Of a stretch of DNA of 64,000 nucleotides, positions 18,576 through 25,061 are shown one piece after another. Source of the stretch: Cyclobacterium marinum DSM 745 (lineage in GTDB: Bacteria > Bacteroidota > Bacteroidia > Cytophagales > Cyclobacteriaceae). Under the pieces are notes generated by a model. It saw only the letters and a list, made by a program, of their open reading frames with translations, was not told the origin of the DNA and did no database searches. The translations under genes were made by a program, and so were the position numbers. The stretch is from contig NC_015914.1 in assembly GCF_000222485.1 (NCBI RefSeq), positions 62,001-126,000 on the forward strand. Reading direction: 5' to 3'. Within the stretch, counting starts at the first letter, position 1; every line of letters begins with the position of its first letter.

Positions 18576-18924
18576 TTTCAGCTTCCGCCTCAGCTTCCGC
18601 CACTCGTTTTTTTAGCGTATCCAGCTTTATATTTGCCGGAGCCTTACTACCGATTAGCTCCTCATACTTTTCCATTAGGATGTCTTTATCCTCTTCCGAT
18701 TCAGCTGTAGTGTCTGCCTTACCCTCCTCAAGGTTCTCTATAGCTTGAGGCACTGACCTTTGACATGGTGTCACTTTCTTATCCTTGAGCCGCTGCGCAT
18801 AAGCATCTGCTCTATGCTGCTCAAAAAAAGCCACATCATCAGAGGTCATATAAAACAGATCTGTCTTCGGGTGTGTAGCGAAGAGCACTTTTAGTTTCTC
18901 CGCTCTAGTGTTTTGGTTACTCAT
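18565..18924 (-). CDS. Small phage protein with C-terminal SAP/HeH-like helix, function unknown
   Basis: 119 residues. The N-terminal half reads 'LFATHPKTDLFYMTSDDVAFFEQHRADAYAQRL'; an acidic linker (about 65-82) leads to 'EKYEELIGSKAPANIKLDTL', a helix-extended loop-helix pattern also seen in Mu gp35-type proteins, then a charged coiled coil. Placed between lysis genes and the tail tube, the usual site of such head-tail region proteins. Start overlaps the spanin stop by 4 bp. Confidence 0.55.
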   Translation of the reverse strand: MSNQNTRAEKLKVLFATHPKTDLFYMTSDDVAFFEQHRADAYAQRLKDKKVTPCQRSVPQAIENLEEGKADTTAESEEDKDILMEKYEELIGSKAPANIKLDTLKKRVAEAEAEAEKEN

Positions 18925-19421
18925 CTTTTAAGTAGTTTAAAAGGGTTTGAAATAATGTTTAAAAGCCTCAACACAATCACCGCCACTACTAGAACACCTA
19001 CTACAATCAACCACCAAGGAGGTGAGAAAGCCTTTCTCTCTACTACCGCCTCTTTTCCGGTATCATCTTCCTCAAGTGACTTGTAACTGTTTTGCTCCTC
19101 ACCCTCCCACGACAATGAAGACCTTGCTACAGGCCGGGCAATGCTCTTATAAGAAACCGTACTGTCTGTGATAGTCAGTTCCAGTTCCAATCCTTTTGAC
19201 CGGACTGGTACCACCATTGGCATTCTTCCCAAGGCCCGCAGGGGGATAGTCCCCGTGAGGGTGTCCCCATATTCCAGCACTTCCAGCTTCATACTCTCCC
19301 GCAAATGCTCCACCTCTTCTTTCAGGTCTCTTTTATAAGACCATTTGGTCTTTAGCTTCTTCACAGAGCCACAAGAGCAAACGATCAGAAATAAAGCAAG
19401 CGTAAGTATTAGCCTTTCCAT
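18921..19421 (-). CDS. Probable unimolecular spanin (lipoprotein with C-terminal membrane anchor)
   Basis: 166 residues. The N-terminus is a signal peptide ending in a lipobox-like VCSC (lipidated Cys near 17). A periplasmic region of about 110 residues follows, and near the C-terminus a single transmembrane helix 'WWLIVVGVLVVAVIVLRLL' (about 136-154) then a basic tail. An outer-membrane lipid anchor at one end and an inner-membrane helix at the other is the layout of u-spanins such as T1 gp11, which fuse the two membranes in the last lysis step. It overlaps the endolysin gene by 13 bp and follows the holin. Function is inferred from topology and location. Confidence 0.65.
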   Translation of the reverse strand: MERLILTLALFLIVCSCGSVKKLKTKWSYKRDLKEEVEHLRESMKLEVLEYGDTLTGTIPLRALGRMPMVVPVRSKGLELELTITDSTVSYKSIARPVARSSLSWEGEEQNSYKSLEEDDTGKEAVVERKAFSPPWWLIVVGVLVVAVIVLRLLNIISNPFKLLKR

Positions 19422-19765
19422 TGTGCCGGGCTGGGTTTAGTAGGGTCGTTATCCACGTGAATAAAGTTCTTATAGATCCCTATGCGCTGAAATCCCGCCA
19501 TCTGGCAGGCCATCACTATAGTTTTCTGAGTGTATTTGCTAGTGGCTATATCCGCCGCCCATCCACTTAAGTGGGCAGAGTTGGAAATACCGCCTACTTT
19601 CTCATTATGAGAGGGAGTGCGAACACCACTATTTATAGCAAAGGGAATCCCCGCTTGGTGCCGTGCTTTCTCTAGCATAGCCAAGGTACTCTCCTGCATC
19701 CGCTCACCAGAACCCGGCTCATCAGGGCTGTCAAATTCCGACAGGTTAAAGTATTGTAGACTCAT
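19409..19765 (-). CDS. Endolysin, M15-family D,D-peptidase
   Basis: 118 residues, the full length of the compact peptidase M15_3 family. Zinc ligands are visible: His65 and Asp72 in 'SAHLSGWAADI' (HxxGxAxD) and His103 in 'FIHVDND' with Asp105. 'NSGVRTPSHNEKVGG' precedes the first ligand as usual. It cleaves peptide cross-links in peptidoglycan. No signal peptide, so export depends on the adjacent holin (overlap of 4 bp). Confidence 0.88.
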   Translation of the reverse strand: MSLQYFNLSEFDSPDEPGSGERMQESTLAMLEKARHQAGIPFAINSGVRTPSHNEKVGGISNSAHLSGWAADIATSKYTQKTIVMACQMAGFQRIGIYKNFIHVDNDPTKPSPAQWKG

Positions 19766-20274
19766 CGAAGCAGTTGGTTAATTTTCTCCTGTAGTACCGT
19801 CACAAAGTGGCTCTTTTCCTTACCCTGCACCACAGCCAGATTTTCACTGATAGACACTATGTTTTCCAAGACTATCTGTATCACCAGAAACATATGCATC
19901 CAATCAAAAATCAAAGCCGCCGTAGGTTTTCCCTGCTCCAAGAAAGACATAGACATCAGGTAGGTAACAGCTATGCTTATCAGGTAATAAAAAACCTTAA
20001 ATAAGAAACGGCTAAACTTCACAGAGGTGATCCGCTCCTTAACCGCATTAGCCCGAGCCAGCCCCGTCACCAACTCAAATCCAAACACTATCAGCAACCC
20101 CGCAAAAGCAAGGGAATCCAGTCCAAATATTCTCAACACACTCACTCCTAAAGAACTTATTCCCATCGTAAAAGCCGTCACACCTGCATACTTAAAGGAT
20201 GGGGACAGGCTGACCCAAAGGTCACCCCATCCATCATACCCATAAGTAGCCAGTATTTTCTCAATGCAGTTCAC
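19762..20274 (-). CDS. Holin
   Basis: 170 residues with three to four hydrophobic segments (about 27-48, 52-70, 92-108 and 118-140), a basic loop 'ARANAVKERITSVKFSRFLF' and a polar C-terminus, matching the phage holin class that includes TcdE/toxin-secretion holins. It sits one base after the capsid gene stop and directly before the endolysin. Predicted to permeabilise the inner membrane at lysis. Confidence 0.8.
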   Translation of the reverse strand: MNCIEKILATYGYDGWGDLWVSLSPSFKYAGVTAFTMGISSLGVSVLRIFGLDSLAFAGLLIVFGFELVTGLARANAVKERITSVKFSRFLFKVFYYLISIAVTYLMSMSFLEQGKPTAALIFDWMHMFLVIQIVLENIVSISENLAVVQGKEKSHFVTVLQEKINQLLR

Positions 20275-20275
20275 C

Positions 20276-21385
20276 TTAAGAGTCCTTCGCTTGTCTCAGT
20301 AAGGCTACACCTTCGTACCCTGTCCTTCTAGCCCTAGACCCTGACCTAGTCAAGAAGGAGTAAATATCCCCGTAGTACTGAGGATCACCTTCGTTTTCAA
20401 AAGCTTCCACACCAGCCCAAGCAAGCTCTACAGCTTCTTTGTACCAGAATAGTGACGCCTCGTCATCCGTAGTAGCTCCGGCAGCACCGGGAGCCTTGAT
20501 AGTCCCATCAGTAGCCGTTCTCGCCACAGAAGTACGGCTCATAATATTCCAGCCCTGCGCTTTGAAAATCACCCCTTCTCTCTGCTCTTTCTCTGTCACA
20601 TTCTGCATATAGGTAGCAGTGATCACAGAGTTAGCAGGGAAGCACTCCATTAGCATGTTAGGAGTCAACATCGCATACATCTTTCCGGGAAACCATCTGT
20701 TTTGGTTCCTGAAATAATTCTGCATCCTTTGCAGATCCGTAAGCGAAGCCCCTTTTCTGTTCCCCGTAGCATCAGGAGCAGAAGCCGTCACGGTGTCTCC
20801 TGTTGTAAGAATTTTAGCCCCGGCAGGCAATGCTGTAGCTCCATACGGAGACCATACCGGGCTGTTTAGCCAGTTGTAGATGGTTTCCTCAGCCACAGAA
20901 GTGACTAACTTGTCTCTGTCTTCCCCAAGTACAGAGTTGATTTTATCATAAGACAGCTCCTTGGTGTCCGCATGTGGGATCAGTACCGGATCAGTCGTAA
21001 ACTCATCACACAAGTAGATAATGTCAGTATCGGTTCGCTTTCTCACTGTAGCAGGCAAAGTTGACCTGTTTTTTACCACATTACCTGAGCCGCCTGATTG
21101 CGGAATATGGACTACTCTTCCATTCAGTACATTGTCGTCTGCACGGTGGCAGAATTGCAAAAAGGAGTTATCTGCAAATATTTCCTGCTCAATGTGATTT
21201 TGCCAGATTTCTTTCTGAATAGCCATAAAAGACATGTTCACATCCTTAGCCATCTTAGGAAGCAAAGCCCCTGTAGCCATTATTCCCGCAGCCGTAGCGT
21301 AGGCATTCAAGCCCAGGTAAGTTTGTGCAGCCACTCCTATAAAGAGTGCCACCATGATGTTAAATAATAAGTTGATCCACTTCAT
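20276..21385 (-). CDS. Major capsid protein
   Basis: 369 residues. The core from about residue 50 ('MSFMAIQKEIWQNHIEQEIFADNSFLQF', then 'VVHIPQSGG', 'DEFTTDPVLIPHADTKELSYDK') matches the HK97-fold capsid proteins of Bacteroidota Mu-like phages. The first ~45 residues are unusual: a hydrophobic 'LLFNIMVALFIGVAA' stretch that looks like a membrane segment, perhaps a removed propeptide. It follows the protease/scaffold gene and has the A/T-rich leader CCTTTTAAACACCTTTTAAA before its ATG. Confidence 0.85.
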   Translation of the reverse strand: MKWINLLFNIMVALFIGVAAQTYLGLNAYATAAGIMATGALLPKMAKDVNMSFMAIQKEIWQNHIEQEIFADNSFLQFCHRADDNVLNGRVVHIPQSGGSGNVVKNRSTLPATVRKRTDTDIIYLCDEFTTDPVLIPHADTKELSYDKINSVLGEDRDKLVTSVAEETIYNWLNSPVWSPYGATALPAGAKILTTGDTVTASAPDATGNRKGASLTDLQRMQNYFRNQNRWFPGKMYAMLTPNMLMECFPANSVITATYMQNVTEKEQREGVIFKAQGWNIMSRTSVARTATDGTIKAPGAAGATTDDEASLFWYKEAVELAWAGVEAFENEGDPQYYGDIYSFLTRSGSRARRTGYEGVALLRQAKDS

Positions 21386-21421
21386 TTTAAAAGGTGTTTA
21401 AAAGGTTGGTTTAGTTTTCTT
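21386..21421 (-). promoter_or_regulatory. Capsid leader with duplicated CCTTTTAAA and shared 17-mer
   Basis: On the minus strand the 17-mer AAGAAAACTAAACCAAC (21405-21421) is followed by CTTTTAAACACCTTTTAAAATG. The 17-mer is identical to that before the tube gene; the CCTTTTAAA pair also precedes the portal gene (25041-25061). Probably a translation-enhancing leader for abundant virion proteins. Confidence 0.45.
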
Positions 21422-21450
21422 AAATGATTGATTTATTACCATCAAAAAGA

Positions 21451-22494
21451 CTAGGCTTCGTATGGCTTTTTGAATTTCTGTTCGTACTTAGTTTTGAATA
21501 ATTCAAAATCCTCAGCCTTAAGCGTGACCAACTGGTTACTCTTATGTAGCTCGTCCCAGCTCAGCTTCTCAAGAGCTGCCACCACTCCGCTTTTCTTCTT
21601 GTTCAGGATATTCTCTACAGATTCATGCTTAGGCATAGAATCCAAAACAGCCTTAGTCCCGTCAAAATCAGTAGCCGCCAATTTCTCATACAATGGAATT
21701 TGATCCGCCGTGATTTTTTTATCACCCTCCGGCCCTGCCTTTGCCACCAGATCCTTGATTTTAGCCGTATTAGCCAGACTGATCTGCTCGTCCAGTTTCT
21801 CCTGAACTTCTGCCAACTGAGCATCAGTAGCATCTTTATCAGATTGCAGCTTCTTAAGCTGGTTTGACTGTGTAGTGGTCAGCGTGACCAATTCACCAAT
21901 TTTCTTAAAGGCTTCATCAGCCTTGGCCGTGTCAGCCAGTCCCAGCAAAGGGAAAAGCTCCTCGGCTTTCAATTCGATTAATTTCATATCAGATTTAGTT
22001 TTGGTTGCCAGATTAAGCTGTTGGAAGTAGTCAGCAGAAAGATTAATGGCCTCGTCATTCTCATCATAAAGCTTCACGGCCAGAGCCTCAGGGTTGCTGC
22101 CTATATCACAGATGGTTGTTTCCACTAGCTGGGACTTGGAAAGCCAAAGATTTCCCTCAACGTCCCTTTCCCAGTCTATTGGGAGTAGCCCGGCAGAAGC
22201 CATACGGATGGTGCCGTTTTCGACCTTGTTGTATATGGACACTGCAAACGTGTCAGTCATATCGAACGCAGGCACACCATAGACTTCCCCGTTCTCTATC
22301 TCCACATCCAGAAAGTTCCCTAGTGGCAGAATCTCCTCTCGGCTCTCTCCCTTAGGTCTTTGATGCATCCAGAGCATTAGAGGATTCAGCGCATACGGGC
22401 CGATATCTATACCGGACGTTCGCACCCGAAAACCCTTATTGTTAGGAGCCTCAGTTGAGATTTTAAACCGCTTGGAACTTCTTTTTAATGTCAT
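21451..22494 (-). CDS. Prohead protease with scaffold domain (Mu gpI/Z-like)
   Basis: About 347 residues from ATG 22494; the frame stays open to 22599 but the extra residues are not protease-like. The N-terminal ~150 residues carry the protease: His in 'LMLWMHQRPKG' and Ser in 'IRMASAGLLPIDW', as in HK97/Mu prohead proteases. The remainder is a helical, Lys/Glu-rich scaffold (from 'MKLIELKAEELFPLL', including 'QSNQLKKLQSDKDATDAQLAEV'). An internal ATG (about 21986) at that boundary could express the scaffold alone, as the Z frame does in Mu. First gene of the leftward late operon. Confidence 0.85.
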   Translation of the reverse strand: MTLKRSSKRFKISTEAPNNKGFRVRTSGIDIGPYALNPLMLWMHQRPKGESREEILPLGNFLDVEIENGEVYGVPAFDMTDTFAVSIYNKVENGTIRMASAGLLPIDWERDVEGNLWLSKSQLVETTICDIGSNPEALAVKLYDENDEAINLSADYFQQLNLATKTKSDMKLIELKAEELFPLLGLADTAKADEAFKKIGELVTLTTTQSNQLKKLQSDKDATDAQLAEVQEKLDEQISLANTAKIKDLVAKAGPEGDKKITADQIPLYEKLAATDFDGTKAVLDSMPKHESVENILNKKKSGVVAALEKLSWDELHKSNQLVTLKAEDFELFKTKYEQKFKKPYEA

Positions 22495-22666
22495 ATCAAT
22501 TGCTTTTCTACTGGAAGATCTGGACACAAAGAAATAGCGAATATTCCACCCTAAAAAATTGACTTTCAGCATGATTGCAGATACTGACAGCTTAAGCATA
22601 CACTTACTGCAAGCTTAGCAAAACCCGATTTTCAACCCTCGTATATAAGGCGCAATTTTGAAGCAT
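22495..22666. promoter_or_regulatory. Divergent late-gene control region
   Basis: 172 bp between the leftward protease/scaffold start and the rightward terminase-small-subunit start. It contains a near-direct repeat, TACTGACAGCTTAAGCA at 22582-22598 and TACTGCAAGCTTAGCA at 22605-22620, offset by 23 bp (about two helical turns). GTATATAAGG at 22641-22650 lies just upstream of the rightward start. Both structural operons must be controlled from here, so the repeats are good candidates for late-activator sites. Confidence 0.6.
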
Positions 22667-23122
22667 ATGGCACAGAAAACCACCATCGCACAAAAGAAAG
22701 AGCACGCCAAACTACTCTACACAGTGGAAGGAGTTACCGTGCAAAAGGAGCTGGCAGAACGTACAGGCGTATCCGCCCAGTCTATCAATAAATGGGTGAA
22801 TTCAGAAAACTGGGAATCCTTGCGGACGAGTATCATGCTCACCAAGGAAGCCGAACTGCGCAGACTATACAGGCGGTTCACTTTCCTTAATGATACCATA
22901 GAGAAGAAGGAAACCGAAGAGCTGAAGCCTGTATCAAACTCCGAAGCAGATGCACTGGTCAAGATCTCAGCTGCCATAAAGAATCTGGAAACCGATGTGT
23001 CCGCAGCAGAAGCCATTGAAGTCCTCAAAAACTTCATCAACTCAGTCAAAGCGCACAACCTTGACCTAGCCAGAAGCATCACCAACGAAGCCGACTATTA
23101 CATCAAAAGCCTCATCAAATGA
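22667..23122 (+). CDS. Terminase small subunit (HTH)
   Basis: About 151 residues from ATG 22667; a TTG three codons earlier is also possible. Residues 15-45 are a helix-turn-helix: 'LLYTVEGVTVQKELAERTGVSAQSINKWVN'-type (quoted in part; key turn TGVSAQ). The rest is helical (TFLNDTIEKKETEELK). It precedes and overlaps by 4 bp the large subunit, the normal order, so it should recognise phage DNA for packaging. Confidence 0.75.
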   Translation: MAQKTTIAQKKEHAKLLYTVEGVTVQKELAERTGVSAQSINKWVNSENWESLRTSIMLTKEAELRRLYRRFTFLNDTIEKKETEELKPVSNSEADALVKISAAIKNLETDVSAAEAIEVLKNFINSVKAHNLDLARSITNEADYYIKSLIK

Positions 23123-24627
23123 GTTTAAAACCAACAGACAAAAGGGCCTTATTCGACTGGGACGAGTTCGTAGACAATATGAACCGTGCCTCGCCTGTAG
23201 ATCTCAATGAGACCGCAGAAGAGCAGCGAAGGAGAAAGGAAAAACTAGAGGCCAATGATGAGGATTGGTTTAAGTATTACTTCGAGTCATTCTACACCTC
23301 AGAGCCTGCTCCTTTTCACAAGCGAAGTACCAAGAGGGTAATGAACAACCCGGAATGGTATGAGGTGCGCCCCTGGTCACGTGAGCTTTCCAAGTCCGGT
23401 CGGACAATGATGGAAGTACTCAAGCTTACCCTTACGGGAAAGAAAAAGAACGTAGTCCTTACCTCCAATAGCTTCGATAATGCCGTTAGGCTCCTAAAGC
23501 CTTACAAAACGCTTTTGGAAAAAAATGACCGGATCAAGCACGACTACGGCGAACAGGATTCTTACGGCTCGTGGGCAGAGTCAGAATTCATCACCCGCAA
23601 GGGCGTTGCCTTTCGTGCCATAGGAGCCGGGCAGTCGCCAAGGGGTACCCGAAACGATGCAGCCAGACCGGATGTATTACTAGTGGATGACTTTGATACC
23701 GACGAGGATTGCAGAAATCCGGACACCGTAGACAAGAAATGGGACTGGCTGGAACGTGCCTTCTATGCCACCCGATCCATTAGCACCCCACTATTGGTGA
23801 TTTTCTGTGGTAACATCATAGCCGAGTACTGCTGCATACTCAAAGCTATGGAGATGGCCGATGCAGCAGAAGTGGTCAACATCAGGGATAAAAACGGCAA
23901 ATCCACTTGGCCTCAAAAAAACACAGAGGAACTGATAGACCGGACGCTATCAAAAATCAGCTATGCTGCACAGCAGGGGGAGTATTTTAACAACCCTATC
24001 AGCCAAGGCAAAGTATTTGACAAGCTCCATTATAAGAAGCTTAGGCCTCTCCGAGAATACAAGTTCCTGGTAGCCTACACTGATCCATCCTACAAGGCTG
24101 GCAAAAAGAATGACTACAAAGCCACCGCCCTTATTGGCAGATGGAAAGACGAATACCATGTGCTCAGGATGTTTGCCGCCCAGACCACCACGGCGCAAAT
24201 GCTCGATTGGCAATATGAGATTATTAAATGGGTAGGGGGTAAAGTCCCCGTATTTTATATGATTGAGTGGCCGTCCATCGATGACACCCTCAAGCAGGAA
24301 ATTGACAAAGCCAACAAACGGCACAATGTCACCCTTCCGCTCAGAGCAGACGACAGAGTCAAGCCTGACAAGTTCTTTAGGATCGAATCCCTTCTGGAAC
24401 CCCTCAACAGAAATGAAAAGCTGTGGTTCAATATCGACTACAAAGACAGCCAAATGATGAAGGACACCGAGGCCCAATTCAAAGCCCTTTCTGCCACCAG
24501 TCGGGCACATGATGACGCACCGGATGCAGTAGAAGGAGGCGTTTACAATATCAACAGTCGCACAAGTACCGACCTCTCAAAAGTAGAAGCTCGAAGACAT
24601 ATCCACCGCAACAAAAAAAGATTTTAA
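23119..24627 (+). CDS. Terminase large subunit
   Basis: 502 residues. ATPase part: a degenerate Walker A near 85-97 (RPWSRELSKSGRT) and Walker B 'PDVLLVDDFD' at about 184-193. Nuclease part: 'VAYTDPSYKAGKKNDYKAT' with the first metal-binding Asp near 322, and a final 'AHDDAPDAVEGG' Asp cluster near 476-486. This is the Mu gp28-like headful-type packaging motor. ATGA overlap with the small subunit implies coupled translation. Confidence 0.88.
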   Translation: MSLKPTDKRALFDWDEFVDNMNRASPVDLNETAEEQRRRKEKLEANDEDWFKYYFESFYTSEPAPFHKRSTKRVMNNPEWYEVRPWSRELSKSGRTMMEVLKLTLTGKKKNVVLTSNSFDNAVRLLKPYKTLLEKNDRIKHDYGEQDSYGSWAESEFITRKGVAFRAIGAGQSPRGTRNDAARPDVLLVDDFDTDEDCRNPDTVDKKWDWLERAFYATRSISTPLLVIFCGNIIAEYCCILKAMEMADAAEVVNIRDKNGKSTWPQKNTEELIDRTLSKISYAAQQGEYFNNPISQGKVFDKLHYKKLRPLREYKFLVAYTDPSYKAGKKNDYKATALIGRWKDEYHVLRMFAAQTTTAQMLDWQYEIIKWVGGKVPVFYMIEWPSIDDTLKQEIDKANKRHNVTLPLRADDRVKPDKFFRIESLLEPLNRNEKLWFNIDYKDSQMMKDTEAQFKALSATSRAHDDAPDAVEGGVYNINSRTSTDLSKVEARRHIHRNKKRF

Positions 24628-24629
24628 CC

Positions 24630-25040
24630 ATGCTCTTAAAAACAGACTTCAAAACCCACATTTACGCCGAACTAATAGATGCCATCACCAGAGCCGATGA
24701 TAGCATTATAGAGGAAGCGATCAAGTCTGCCGAATCCCAAGCAAAGGGATACCTCAGCCGATTTGATATAGATGCCTTATTCTCCACTACAGGCACAGAC
24801 CGGGACAGCATGCTCATGATGTACCTTAAGGATCTCGCTTGCTGGCATTTTATCCTACTTGGTAATCCCAACATTCACATGGAGGTAGTCAAAGAACGGT
24901 ACAATGATGCCATCAAAGAACTGGGCAAGATCCAGTCCGGCAAAGTAGTTCCCCACGGATGGCCCCCGGCCACCAGTCCCGAGGGAGCCGATACCTACTT
25001 TCACGTAAGCTCCGCCCCCAAAAGAGAAACCAGGTACTAA
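24630..25040 (+). CDS. Mu gp36-like head-tail connector (DUF1320)
   Basis: 136 residues. 'AELIDAITRADDSIIEEAIKSA' followed by 'AKGYLSRFDIDALFS' and 'MYLKDLACWHFILL' is the DUF1320 helix pattern. The C-terminal 'GHGWPP'-type segment (VVPHGWPPATSPEG) is less conserved. Two bases after the terminase stop. In Mu-like phages gp36 is a head-completion protein. Confidence 0.78.
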   Translation: MLLKTDFKTHIYAELIDAITRADDSIIEEAIKSAESQAKGYLSRFDIDALFSTTGTDRDSMLMMYLKDLACWHFILLGNPNIHMEVVKERYNDAIKELGKIQSGKVVPHGWPPATSPEGADTYFHVSSAPKRETRY

Positions 25041-25061
25041 CCTTTTTAAAGCCTTTTAAAG
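25041..25061 (+). promoter_or_regulatory. Portal leader with duplicated CTTTTTAAA/CCTTTTAAA
   Basis: CCTTTTTAAAGCCTTTTAAA directly precedes the portal ATG. The same two-unit motif precedes the capsid gene on the other strand (21386-21404). There is no normal Shine-Dalgarno sequence, so the A/T-rich leader may drive initiation, as is common in Bacteroidota. Confidence 0.45.
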
